Origin: Hyphococcus lacteus
Lineage (GTDB): Bacteria; Pseudomonadota; Alphaproteobacteria; Caulobacterales; Parvularculaceae
NCBI RefSeq assembly: GCF_041058985.1
Contig: NZ_JBEHZE010000001.1
Span: forward strand, 2,356,001-2,420,000
Direction of reading: 5' to 3'
DNA length: 64,000 nucleotides
Both the position numbers and the translations under genes were made by a program. Below, one piece after another: positions 44,136-52,518 of this stretch. Every line of letters begins with the position of its first letter. Within the stretch, counting starts at the first letter, position 1. The notes below the pieces were generated by a model. It worked only from the letters and a program-made list of their open reading frames with translations. It was not told the DNA's origin and made no database searches.

Positions 44136-44157
44136 GACTTTTGTCCGTTTCTTTGGG

Positions 44158-44439
44158 TTAGTTACCTGCAGCGACACAGTCGATGGGTAGGATCGTACAA
44201 ACCGCGTAACGCAAGCCTTGATCTACGCCAAAGAAAAACAACGACATAATCGCGACCATAATCAACACCATGATCGTCGAGACCAAAGTCTCATTACGTG
44301 TTGTCCAGGTAACTTTAGCCGCTTCATTCCGAACCTGTTGAATGAATTCAAACGGGCTGGTCCGCTTTTTCTTTTTGACTTCCGCGGCCTTGCCTTCAAG
44401 TACCGGGGCGTCACCGCCAGATTTCTTCTTTTTTGCCAT
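44158..44439 (-). CDS. secE: Preprotein translocase subunit SecE
   Basis: Essential small subunit of the SecYEG channel. 93 residues with a basic N terminus rich in Lys, the conserved cytoplasmic amphipathic helix FIQQVRNEAAKVTWTTRNE (about 32-50) and one membrane helix (about 51-75). A short C-terminal tail containing two Cys residues (CTILPIDC) is somewhat longer than in relatives. Forms an operon with nusG. Confidence 0.95.
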   Translation of the reverse strand: MAKKKKSGGDAPVLEGKAAEVKKKKRTSPFEFIQQVRNEAAKVTWTTRNETLVSTIMVLIMVAIMSLFFFGVDQGLRYAVCTILPIDCVAAGN

Positions 44440-44526
44440 TCAAAGCAGCCCTCGTGTTAGAAGACACAGTTTCGCTGGCGCCGTCCGACGCTCGCTAATC
44501 TCCAGAGGATTTCGGAAGATGCGAAC

Positions 44527-44554
44527 TAGGTAAACCTTTTCTGGGGATCGTCAA
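44527..44554 (-). promoter_or_regulatory. Probable secE-nusG promoter
   Basis: On the minus strand TTGACG (44549-44554) is followed after 16 bases by TACCTA (44527-44532). It lies about 90 bases upstream of the secE start. Spacing is one short of ideal, so the call is tentative. Confidence 0.45.
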
Positions 44555-44585
44555 GCCAGTTTCTATGCTTTTGCGGTGTTCTGGG

Positions 44586-46397
44586 TCATTCGGCTTCATT
44601 CCGGCGACGTAAATATGGCTCCCAGCTCTTAGCATATGCATTTTCAGCGCCAATTGGACCCTCGAAATAGGCGTCGCTCTCAGCGCCTGCGAGCACGTAA
44701 TTCGAAAGAATCACTCCCGGGAACTCGGTCGCCAAGGCGTCGTTTACGGCTGTGTTTACGCGTCCGGCATAGCCGTCCTCACCCCACATGAACTCGGTAT
44801 AGCGCTCTTTGGACATTTCTTTAGGGCGATTGAAGTGTGAACCACCCTCATAGGCACCAATGAAGCGCACGCCAAATTTTTCTGCTTGTTCAGCGTGTTC
44901 CCTGAAATACTTCAGGACTGCTTTTAATGTTGCGAGATGAGAAGCCGGCCCATTAATCAACCATTCTTCGATAGATTGAAGATCATTTGCATCGATTTTG
45001 AACTTCGTAAAATCATGAGACCCCCAATAGGAGGCAACAGATACCCCAAAAGCGTCAGAGTGGTCTTCCCAGTTTTCTCCAACGCTTTGCATATATGCTT
45101 TAGCGGCGATCAGAGCATCCAAGGTAGTCGCCCGGTTCACTGCTTGACCTTCCAAGACATAAACAACGCTCTGTTTGCGTCCGGCTTTCTCAAGGGCTTT
45201 ATCCAAGGTTAGTTTCCATTTTGCGGATGCAACACCGTAACCAGTACGATTATATCCACCGGAAATTCCAAGTTTGGGGCCCATTCCTTCGCCAAGTCCC
45301 CAAGCATATTGGGTTGTTAAAAAGTACTGTCCCGCAAAATTCCATACCTCATTGGAGATGGTAACGTAGAGCGTCCTCCCTTCCGGATAACCACTCGCTA
45401 TTAGGGCTTGAACAAAATGATCCGCATAGCGATCCCATTCTGGGCTTGAAAGTACCTGCTCCGGGTCTTCTCGAACCATTCTTCGATATGCTCCTGCCCA
45501 TTGAGCGAAATCCGGAACTATAATTTCAGGATCATACAAATCGCGCGGAGCACCCAACGTGATCGGAACATGTGTCCAGAGCATATTATCCGCTTCAACT
45601 GCAATCTTGAACATTGGCTCAAGCGGCGCAGAACGATAAGGCTGTCGTACTGTTGGGTTATTCGTGTAAGCAATATTACCCCAGAATGGTGCTCCTTCCC
45701 CAGGAAGGTCATCTATCGACCTCACTGCGGCCCGATTTGTCTCTTGAAGGTCCATCGTCCGCACAACGTCATACTTAGAAATTTCATTGATAAATGCTTG
45801 AGAATATACATTCCCTGCACGGAGCGCTTTTTCGTTTTCTTTGCGGTACATACGTAAGATTGTAATTGGTTCTTTCATTCTTTTTATTTGGATTGCCGCA
45901 TGATACGGAGTTCGTCCTCCCGCCCGATCCCGGGTGAACTCTATCCTGTTAGACGCCACACGCCACTGTAGCTCTTTAGGTAAATAAAGAAGGGAAAGGT
46001 CTGCATTCCCTTCCCATTCCAATACCCACTCTCCGTCCCAATGCTCTTTTTGCATGTCGGATGGACCTGTAAAATAAACGCCCGTCGTCAAGGTTTTCCC
46101 ATTTGGCAACTCGCTGGGCAAACCAGTTTTTGGATTAATAATTCCAGCGTCTAATAGCTCCTGAGTGTTTTTATCGTCACCGGACCACTCCATCGGGCTG
46201 GCATGTATGATATTTATATAGGGTTCTTCGATATTGAATGTTGCTGGGTACCAAGGGCCGATTTGTGACAAAGGCGGCTTACTTGCTTTTGGCGAGACAG
46301 CTTCTACTGGTGTGCCCGCAAGATACAAAAATGCAGATGCGCCAGCAATTAGTGCTGCTGCTAGACCTCCCCCGATTACTTTGACCATTCCTGCCAT
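44586..46397 (-). CDS. Clan GH-A-like membrane-anchored protein of unknown substrate
   Basis: 603 residues. One hydrophobic N-terminal segment (about 8-28) suggests export with a membrane anchor or signal peptide. The fold is hinted at by a TIM-barrel glycosidase-like pair: NE at 349-350 in TISNEVWNF and a second Glu517 in AYEGGSH, the same order as the acid/base and nucleophile of clan GH-A. Related proteins are often annotated as cellulose-binding. The true reaction is unknown; polysaccharide modification is my inference. It lies between secE and the AhpD-type gene and has its own upstream palindrome. Confidence 0.65.
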   Translation of the reverse strand: MAGMVKVIGGGLAAALIAGASAFLYLAGTPVEAVSPKASKPPLSQIGPWYPATFNIEEPYINIIHASPMEWSGDDKNTQELLDAGIINPKTGLPSELPNGKTLTTGVYFTGPSDMQKEHWDGEWVLEWEGNADLSLLYLPKELQWRVASNRIEFTRDRAGGRTPYHAAIQIKRMKEPITILRMYRKENEKALRAGNVYSQAFINEISKYDVVRTMDLQETNRAAVRSIDDLPGEGAPFWGNIAYTNNPTVRQPYRSAPLEPMFKIAVEADNMLWTHVPITLGAPRDLYDPEIIVPDFAQWAGAYRRMVREDPEQVLSSPEWDRYADHFVQALIASGYPEGRTLYVTISNEVWNFAGQYFLTTQYAWGLGEGMGPKLGISGGYNRTGYGVASAKWKLTLDKALEKAGRKQSVVYVLEGQAVNRATTLDALIAAKAYMQSVGENWEDHSDAFGVSVASYWGSHDFTKFKIDANDLQSIEEWLINGPASHLATLKAVLKYFREHAEQAEKFGVRFIGAYEGGSHFNRPKEMSKERYTEFMWGEDGYAGRVNTAVNDALATEFPGVILSNYVLAGAESDAYFEGPIGAENAYAKSWEPYLRRRNEAE

Positions 46398-46436
46398 ACC
46401 CTCTTTTGTGTTCTACCTAAACGCTATTGTTGCCCC

Positions 46437-46450
46437 CTTGAATATTCAAG
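46437..46450. promoter_or_regulatory. Palindromic site upstream of the GH-A-like gene
   Basis: CTTGAATATTCAAG is a perfect 14-bp palindrome located 40 bases upstream of the start of the GH-A-like gene. It may be an operator. Confidence 0.4.
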
Positions 46451-46570
46451 TCCACTCACCGCGGTTTCAGATTCAATCTCGGAACTACTATTTAGCGAGG
46501 CAACCAAGTAACATTTAGTCGTTAACTCAACGTGCTGGTCGAAGATGACTTGTATTGTGATCCTCACCAA

Positions 46571-46618
46571 TACTCACGTTTGAGTGATCGCTCAATTTAT
46601 GGCTTGAGCGAACGCTCA
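46571..46618. promoter_or_regulatory. Two tandem TetR-type operators upstream of the AhpD-type gene
   Basis: TGAGTGATCGCTCA (46581-46594, one mismatch pair) and TGAGCGAACGCTCA (46605-46618, perfect) are spaced 24 bases centre to centre. A third overlapping repeat ACTCA-N4-TGAGT starts at 46572. The pattern TGAGCG-N2-CGCTCA is typical of TetR-family operators. They lie 61-98 bases upstream of the AhpD-type start. No TetR gene is in the window, so the regulator is encoded elsewhere. Confidence 0.65.
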
Positions 46619-46678
46619 TTACTCCTATTTGTCTCAACGCGGATTGAACCGCGCCACAGAAAAGAATGGAGAGAACCC

Positions 46679-47233
46679 ATGACCGAATTTACGCTCTATG
46701 ACGAAAACAATGCCCCCGAAGAAAGCAAACCCCTTTTACAAAACTCAATTGCAGCATTTGGGATGATCCCCGGTCTGCACGCAGTTATGGCTGAGGCACC
46801 AAGACTTTTGGAAGCCTACCAGGTCGTGCACGATCTGTTTTCAAAATCAAGTTTCGACAACGATGAACAAACCGTTGTTTGGCAGACCATCAACGTTGAA
46901 AACGAGTGTCACTATTGTGTGCCGGCACACACAGCGATTGCGAACAGCATGGGTGTTGATAGCGTAATTTCTGAAGCCCTGCGCAACGAGACGCCTTTGC
47001 CAAATGCGCGCCTCGAAGCTCTTCGTGATTTCACACTGAGTGTCGTGCGCGACCGCGGTAATGTTGATGATACGAAGGTGCAGGCTTTTCTAAATGCTGG
47101 TTTTACTAAACGCCATATTCTTGAGGTTATTCTCGGTTATTCTCAAAAGATAATGTCAAATTACACAAACCACCTTGCAAATACGCCAATTGACAAACCA
47201 TTCCAAAAATTTGAATGGCAAAAAGCGAGTTAA
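46679..47233 (+). CDS. AhpD/carboxymuconolactone decarboxylase-like alkyl hydroperoxidase
   Basis: 184 residues from the ATG at 46679 with GGAGAG upstream; an earlier open frame is not conserved. The CxxC-x3-His motif typical of AhpD-like enzymes is C77-H-Y-C80-V-P-A-H84, preceded by Glu76. The helical fold fits the CMD family. It may reduce peroxides or be a general disulfide reductase. It sits behind two strong TetR-type operators, so it is probably induced by a small molecule. It is followed, after about 125 bases, by tRNA-Trp in the opposite direction. Confidence 0.88.
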   Translation: MTEFTLYDENNAPEESKPLLQNSIAAFGMIPGLHAVMAEAPRLLEAYQVVHDLFSKSSFDNDEQTVVWQTINVENECHYCVPAHTAIANSMGVDSVISEALRNETPLPNARLEALRDFTLSVVRDRGNVDDTKVQAFLNAGFTKRHILEVILGYSQKIMSNYTNHLANTPIDKPFQKFEWQKAS

Positions 47234-47358
47234 AAATCGCCCTTAGCCTGATTTGCCTAACTCCGAATTATTGGAAGTTCGCGCTTTGGAATAAAGTGCG
47301 AGCTTCCAAGTCGACGCGATAGGCGCTTTTGAAAATCAACAAAAATTTCCGTTAAAAA

Positions 47359-47434
47359 TGGCAGGGGCGGAGGGACTCGAACCCACGGCCCTCGGTTTTG
47401 GAGACCGATGCTCTACCAACTGAGCTACACCCCT
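47359..47434 (-). tRNA. tRNA-Trp (CCA)
   Basis: A 76-base tRNA on the minus strand. The acceptor begins AGGGGTG, the anticodon loop is CUCCAAA (anticodon CCA), and the T loop GGTTCGAGTC is standard. The 3' CCA is encoded (47359-47361). In many alphaproteobacteria this tRNA directly precedes secE; here about 2.9 kb with two other genes come between. Confidence 0.95.
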
Positions 47435-47488
47435 AGGCCAGCTCCATGCATTAAGCTGCCCGGGCAAAGCTTTCAATAGCGATTTACG

Positions 47489-48655
47489 TTATTTTGGCCA
47501 AATCTCGTCTAAAACCGCATTTGCGGCAATGCTTTGGGTATTGTCCCCAGAACCAGTCAAAGCGGTCACCAGCGCTGGAAATGCACCAATCTGAGCCGCC
47601 CGAGCATTGCCGTCCGACAGCAAATTGATCACGGCAGCGGCTATTTTCTGTGGTTCACAATTTTCTTGGATAAATTCGGGTACAACCTCGCGTTGAGCGG
47701 CAATGTTGATTAACGAGGCATATTTAGTCGTTATCACACGCCGCGCCCATGTGGCTGTTAGGCGGCCGACACGGTATGCGACTACAGTTGGGGTGCTTTG
47801 GATAGCGAGTTCGGTAACCACCGTTCCTGATGCGGCAAGCGCGGCATTAGCCGCTGCGAACGCATCATGCCGCTCAGCCTTCTCAACTATGATGGGGGTG
47901 CCTGGCCATGTCTCACCCATGGGTTCCAGCATTTGTGCTACATTGGGTGCCGCGACAATGACAGTGCGCATATTTGGAAATCTCTGGGAAATCAGCTGAA
48001 GTGATTGCCGGAATGGTTCTTGGAGACGTTGCACTTCGCTCTTACGGCTTCCTGGTAACACAGCAAGGAGCGGTGTTTGGTTCGATATCCCATACTTACT
48101 TCTGAACGCTACCCCTTCACCGGGGCGGTTTCGCATGTCCTGAAAACCCGAATGCCCGACCCAAGTTGAGGACAATCCATATTTTTCAAAATACTCCGGT
48201 TCGAATTCAAAGAGGCAAAGCATTGCGTCGAAGAGTTCAGAAGCTGTTTTTGCGCGATTTGGCCGTGATGCCCAAACTTGGGGTGCAACATATTTTATTA
48301 GCTTTGTTGTCGGTGACTGTTTGCGAATTGTTTTAGCGGCTAAATGAGCAAAGGCCCAGCTATCGATCAGAATACAGGCATCAGCATGACTCTTTGCTGC
48401 ATTATTGGCCAATATGCGTGAAGCGCTTACCGCTGCCGGCAAGGCACGTAATGCATCAATCGGTCCGATGACGGAAAATGGTTCTATAGGAAAAAGGCTT
48501 TTCAAGCCCTCACCTATCATCGATGGCCCGCCAGACCCGACAAAGTCAATTTCATTGTGTTTGGCTTTGAGGGCTTTCATTAATGAGGCACCAAGATCAT
48601 CTGCTGAAGGCTCAACAGCGCAAACCATTATGGTGAGGTGCCGGTTTTTACTCAC
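47489..48655 (-). CDS. lpxB: Lipid-A-disaccharide synthase
   Basis: Joins lipid X and UDP-2,3-diacylglucosamine to make the disaccharide core of lipid A. 388 residues from a GTG that overlaps the lpxI stop (GTGA, 48652-48655). Family landmarks: VCAVEPSADDLGASL (about 11-25), YVAPQVWASRPNR (about 141-153), LPGSRKSEVQRL (about 199-210). The inner-membrane-associated enzyme is the last gene of the cluster before tRNA-Trp. Confidence 0.95.
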   Translation of the reverse strand: MSKNRHLTIMVCAVEPSADDLGASLMKALKAKHNEIDFVGSGGPSMIGEGLKSLFPIEPFSVIGPIDALRALPAAVSASRILANNAAKSHADACILIDSWAFAHLAAKTIRKQSPTTKLIKYVAPQVWASRPNRAKTASELFDAMLCLFEFEPEYFEKYGLSSTWVGHSGFQDMRNRPGEGVAFRSKYGISNQTPLLAVLPGSRKSEVQRLQEPFRQSLQLISQRFPNMRTVIVAAPNVAQMLEPMGETWPGTPIIVEKAERHDAFAAANAALAASGTVVTELAIQSTPTVVAYRVGRLTATWARRVITTKYASLINIAAQREVVPEFIQENCEPQKIAAAVINLLSDGNARAAQIGAFPALVTALTGSGDNTQSIAANAVLDEIWPK

Positions 48656-49494
48656 GCTTCTTGGAGATCCCGTGGATCAAACCCGTAAACAAAAATTCCA
48701 GATTGATCCGCTAAGGTTACAACTTCGTTCCTATCTATAATCAAAGCGACTGATGCCTCTATTGCGATCCCGGAAAGCCCGGCGGCGGCGGCGCGCTTGA
48801 TGGTTTCAATACCAATCACTGGAAGATCAACGCGCAGCTCTTGGCCCGGTTTTGGTCGCTTCACCAAAACACCACCTGATTGAATACCGTTGGGTAACTG
48901 TATGCAGCGATCAAGCATAGCATCAGTACCCTCAGCGGCTTCAATCGCGAGAACAAGTCCATTTGCGACAACAGCCCCCTGTCCCACATCATATGGTCCG
49001 AGCGCGTTAATGATAGATGCTGCTTTTTTAACATCACTCAGGTTTTCTGATGTCGGAACATTTTTTCCGATTGCGCCATGTGGTGCTGTTAGTCCCTGTA
49101 CGGCTTCATCTACGCCAATAACAATAAACCCTTCAGCCTCGAAAGTCTTGACCAGGAGATCCAGCAACGCCCCATCACCTTTTGCAGCTGCCGAAGCCAG
49201 CCTTGGTAGAATAGCGGCACCGCGCCAATCGACTTTTAGACTTTTGAACTCTGGGCGCTGGACCATGCCGGCTAGAATTACGGCATCGCATTTCGCTTCT
49301 TTTAATGACCGGATTATTTTTCCGGCTTCGCCTAACGCGCAATCGACACCCGGGAAATCATTTAAGGATGGGTCAGCCATTCCCTTTAAGCGGATAAAGA
49401 AAATATCTTCGCCACGTGCTTTCGCAGCAGCAGCTATGGTAAACGGCAGCGCGCTGCCGCCAGCGATAATACCAAGTTTTTGCCACCGAGACAT
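48652..49494 (-). CDS. lpxI: UDP-2,3-diacylglucosamine pyrophosphatase LpxI
   Basis: Cleaves the pyrophosphate of UDP-2,3-diacylglucosamine to give lipid X, the alphaproteobacterial replacement of LpxH. 280 residues; the family pattern (former DUF1009) is seen in GIIAGGSALPFTIA (about 7-20), GMVQRPEFKSLKVDW (about 76-90) and the C-terminal KRPKPGQELRVDLPVIG. Start overlaps the lpxA stop (TAATG). It belongs to the lpxD-fabZ-lpxA-lpxI-lpxB run. Confidence 0.95.
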   Translation of the reverse strand: MSRWQKLGIIAGGSALPFTIAAAAKARGEDIFFIRLKGMADPSLNDFPGVDCALGEAGKIIRSLKEAKCDAVILAGMVQRPEFKSLKVDWRGAAILPRLASAAAKGDGALLDLLVKTFEAEGFIVIGVDEAVQGLTAPHGAIGKNVPTSENLSDVKKAASIINALGPYDVGQGAVVANGLVLAIEAAEGTDAMLDRCIQLPNGIQSGGVLVKRPKPGQELRVDLPVIGIETIKRAAAAGLSGIAIEASVALIIDRNEVVTLADQSGIFVYGFDPRDLQEA

Positions 49495-50279
49495 TAGTGA
49501 CGATCAGGTGTCATCAACGGGCGGGACTCACCTTGTAGGATGAATTCGAGAACCCGTAAAACTTCTGGGCAGGAACCATATTTTTCTTGAACAGCGGCGG
49601 TTCTCTCTTTGAACGTTAAGTCGCTATCAAAAAGCATTCGGTAAGCCGCACGCAGATTAAATATTGTTTGGCGGGAAAATCCACGGCGTTTTAGTCCGAT
49701 AATATTCAAGCCAACAAGATGGGCATGATTACCAACAGCCGAGCCAAAAGGAATAATATCGCCGGCAACGGCAGCGCACCCGCCCACAAACGCATAATCG
49801 CCTATTCGGCAAAACTGATGGATCGCGCAAAGCCCACCCAGAAATGCAAAGTCTCCAATTTTTACATGCCCGCCAAGTGTCGCATTATTCGCAAAAATTA
49901 CTTTATCACCGATCGTACAATCATGTGCCACATGTGCGCCTGCCATAAAGAAACCGCCGTCACCAATTTTGGTGACGCCGCCGCCGGGGGCAGTTCCTCG
50001 GTTCATTGTGACATGTTCGCGAATAATATTGTCTTCGCCAATTTTCAAAGCGGTATTGTCACCGGTGCACGCTAAATGTTGCGGCGGCCCACCCAAAACT
50101 GCGTAAGGGTGCACAATTGTCCGCGCACCAACTTCGGTGGCACCTTTAATGACGACGTTGTTTTGCAAGACAACGCCATCATGCAAAACAGCATCCGCAC
50201 CAATATAACAAAAGGGGCCAACAGACACGTTTCCGATCTGCGCGCCCTCTTCGATAATTGCAGTGGCGTGAATACTCAT
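49494..50279 (-). CDS. lpxA: UDP-N-acetylglucosamine acyltransferase
   Basis: First step of lipid A synthesis: transfers a hydroxyacyl chain from ACP to UDP-GlcNAc. 261 residues of left-handed beta-helix hexapeptide repeats (for example IGNVSVGPFCYIGADAVL). The catalytic His is in the conserved HVAHDCTIGDK segment (about 120-130). It is encoded 10 bases after fabZ. Confidence 0.96.
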   Translation of the reverse strand: MSIHATAIIEEGAQIGNVSVGPFCYIGADAVLHDGVVLQNNVVIKGATEVGARTIVHPYAVLGGPPQHLACTGDNTALKIGEDNIIREHVTMNRGTAPGGGVTKIGDGGFFMAGAHVAHDCTIGDKVIFANNATLGGHVKIGDFAFLGGLCAIHQFCRIGDYAFVGGCAAVAGDIIPFGSAVGNHAHLVGLNIIGLKRRGFSRQTIFNLRAAYRMLFDSDLTFKERTAAVQEKYGSCPEVLRVLEFILQGESRPLMTPDRH

Positions 50280-50289
50280 ACTTTTAGGG

Positions 50290-50754
50290 TCAAAATGGCT
50301 GAGCTAGCATTGCAGAAAATTGTGCTTCCGCTGCACGCTTTCCATCGACGGTCGCGATACCCTCAAAACGCCAAACTGGTGCGCGGCGCTGAACGGTACG
50401 AACGGCTATACGTAATTGGTCACCCGGAATAACAGGTTTTCTAAAGCGGGCCTTATCAACCCCCATGAAAAGTACGACCTTTCCTTCGACTTCGAGGTTT
50501 TCAGTATAAGACGTATACGCGGCGGCTGACTGCGCCATGGCTTCGATGATTAGAACGCCAGGCATTACGGGCTTTTGCGGAAAATGGCCTTGAAAAAACT
50601 GCTCTCCATAGGAAACATTTTTAATACCAACTGCCCCCTCGCCGGGTTTAATATCGACCAGCCGATCAACAAGAAGCATTGGATATCTGTGCGGAAGAAG
50701 TTGCATCAGTTCCTCGACTTCGAGGACGCTTTTTCCGGGCTCAATTTTTGACAT
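50290..50754 (-). CDS. fabZ: 3-hydroxyacyl-ACP dehydratase FabZ
   Basis: Dehydrates hydroxyacyl-ACP in fatty acid synthesis. The hot-dog fold protein has 154 residues from the ATG at 50754; another ATG at 50766 is in frame but its GAAGGA is only one base away, so the inner start is more probable. Active-site His is in FQGHFPQKPVMPGV (about 53-66) and Glu in LIIEAMAQ (about 67-74). Encoded between lpxD and lpxA, the standard order. Confidence 0.95.
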   Translation of the reverse strand: MSKIEPGKSVLEVEELMQLLPHRYPMLLVDRLVDIKPGEGAVGIKNVSYGEQFFQGHFPQKPVMPGVLIIEAMAQSAAAYTSYTENLEVEGKVVLFMGVDKARFRKPVIPGDQLRIAVRTVQRRAPVWRFEGIATVDGKRAAEAQFSAMLAQPF

Positions 50755-50758
50755 GGTT

Positions 50759-51748
50759 TCAACCATTCCTTCTTTTTGTCAGTCGTGTCAGAGCCGCGAC
50801 TTCTCGCAACCATTCTTTTACCGGCTTGGCCGGTCTACCGCCCCATTTTTCACCGCTTGGGACGTCATGCATCAATCCGGACCCAGCCGCAATCTGCGCG
50901 CCATCACCGATGCGAAGGTGATTAGTCATTCCGACCTGTCCGCCAATCAAAACCCCGTTACCGATAATGCAACTACCTGAAATTCCTGATTGGCCGGCGA
51001 TAATACTGTGCTGTCCAATTTGTACGTTGTGGCCGATTTGGACTAAATTGTCGATCTTAGATCCGCGCCCAATGTGGGTGTCTTCTAAAGCGCCGCGATC
51101 AATGGTGACATTCGCGCCAATTTCCACGTCATCTTCGATTAAGACGCGCCCGAGTTGCGGGACTTTAACCAATCCTTCATCGCCAGGAACGAAGCCGAAG
51201 CCAGGCTGGCCGATGCTCGCACCGGGAAGGATGTGTACATTTTCACCAATAATTGTGTGTGTGATGACAACGCCAGCTTCAATAATTGAACCCGATCCGA
51301 TTTCAACGCCGGGGCCAATGGTGACATTCGGCCCGAGCGTGACATCGTTTCCTATAACGGTGTCGGCAGATACATAAGTCGTTTCATCGATACTGATCGC
51401 CTTGTCGAACTGGGTCCGGCGTTCTGTAAAAGTTTTGGAACGGTGAAGTTTCGATGCGAGGATTGCAAAAGCTAGTTTTGGTGATTGTGCTAAAGCGACG
51501 GCTCCACCGGTAGGTATTTCGCCATCATATGCGTCAGGTAAAATTAGTAAGCCAAACTTTCGGGGGAAGTTTTGCGCTGCTGGTTTTTCACAAAACAGCA
51601 ATGTGTCTTGATCCTCGGGGCCATTAAGTCGTTCAGCACGTGAGCATTCATTACTTTGGTCGCCAAAAACCCGCGTTGCACGGATTAATGTGACGGCATC
51701 TTTTATGGAAATCGGTGATAAGGTTTCAAAAAATCTTTGATCTAGCAT
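50759..51748 (-). CDS. lpxD: UDP-3-O-acylglucosamine N-acyltransferase
   Basis: Third acyl step in lipid A synthesis. The ATG at 51748 gives MLDQRFFETLSP (329 residues), the usual length; the frame is open far upstream but the extra 61 residues (very basic) come from the terminator region and are not family-like. A uridine-binding N-terminal domain (about 1-95) precedes hexapeptide beta-helix repeats; the catalytic His is in IGHNVQIGQHSIIAG (about 237-251). It starts just after the terminator of skp. Confidence 0.94.
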   Translation of the reverse strand: MLDQRFFETLSPISIKDAVTLIRATRVFGDQSNECSRAERLNGPEDQDTLLFCEKPAAQNFPRKFGLLILPDAYDGEIPTGGAVALAQSPKLAFAILASKLHRSKTFTERRTQFDKAISIDETTYVSADTVIGNDVTLGPNVTIGPGVEIGSGSIIEAGVVITHTIIGENVHILPGASIGQPGFGFVPGDEGLVKVPQLGRVLIEDDVEIGANVTIDRGALEDTHIGRGSKIDNLVQIGHNVQIGQHSIIAGQSGISGSCIIGNGVLIGGQVGMTNHLRIGDGAQIAAGSGLMHDVPSGEKWGGRPAKPVKEWLREVAALTRLTKRRNG

Positions 51749-51789
51749 CAAATCCCACTTTTCAATCGTTCGAAACCTATTTTTTAAAA

Positions 51790-51819
51790 TAAAAACGGCC
51801 GGCGTGATGCGCCGGCCGT
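51790..51819 (-). terminator. Intrinsic terminator after skp
   Basis: A perfect 10-bp GC-rich stem (ACGGCCGGCG 51795-51804 / CGCCGGCCGT 51810-51819) with a 5-base loop is followed on the minus strand by TTTTTATTTT. It lies 27 bases after the skp stop and 42 bases before the lpxD start, so lpxD-lpxB must be expressed by read-through or from a promoter in between. Confidence 0.9.
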
Positions 51820-51845
51820 CAATAGAATTGAAGAAGCTGGCTCGC

Positions 51846-52484
51846 TTAGTTCTTTTTCGCGTTTTGCGCTTTTGATTGTGCTTCTTTGATTTGCTTTTCG
51901 ATTTCCGCAAGTGAAACTTTCTCAACGTCAACTTTTGGAAACTTCTTATCGAGCGCAGACATAACCTCTTGGGTGATATCCGTTTCTGGTGCTGCGTACA
52001 TTACAGCGGAACGGTCCAGAAGGATTGTAGCACCACGTTTGTCGACGATATCTTTAAGAATAGGCTGGCTTTCAACAAGAATTTTGGTTTGCGCTTGTTG
52101 AACTGCCGCAGAAAATGCCTGCTCCATGATTTGTACACGTTGCGGCATACCATATTGTGAGCGAACAGCCAGATCTTGTTCCGTTTTCTGACGAACTTCA
52201 TCAGACATCAAAGACGCATTCTTTTGAAACGACTCGATTTCCTTTTTCAATTTACCAGCTTCGGATTCGAGTTCCTTCTCAACATTTACCTTTAGTGACT
52301 CAGCCTGTGATGGAATTGTTTTTCCTGCTTTCGACTGACTAATCAGCATTGCACGGTCAACAATCAGAATAACCGGTGCCTTTTGAGCACTTTGGGCTTC
52401 CGCGTTGTTAACGAATGCGCCACCGGCAAACGCAGTTAGAACGAGCGCCGCAGCGCCGGTCATCGCAATCAATTGTTTCTTCAT
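51846..52484 (-). CDS. skp: OmpH/Skp family periplasmic chaperone
   Basis: 212 residues. A Sec signal peptide ends at AEA (about residue 30), and the mature chain has the long helical arms of Skp (about 55-160, rich in Lys, Glu, Gln and Ser). It binds unfolded outer-membrane proteins in the periplasm. It lies 34 bases after bamA, in the usual order, and is followed by a strong terminator. Confidence 0.92.
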   Translation of the reverse strand: MKKQLIAMTGAAALVLTAFAGGAFVNNAEAQSAQKAPVILIVDRAMLISQSKAGKTIPSQAESLKVNVEKELESEAGKLKKEIESFQKNASLMSDEVRQKTEQDLAVRSQYGMPQRVQIMEQAFSAAVQQAQTKILVESQPILKDIVDKRGATILLDRSAVMYAAPETDITQEVMSALDKKFPKVDVEKVSLAEIEKQIKEAQSKAQNAKKN

Positions 52485-52518
52485 TTCTCTATACCTCTAC
52501 CTTTTATGCCCTTTTACC

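Noticed and set aside
51748..51931. N-terminal extension of LpxD
   Set aside because: The very Lys-rich extra residues come from the terminator and the skp reading in another frame.
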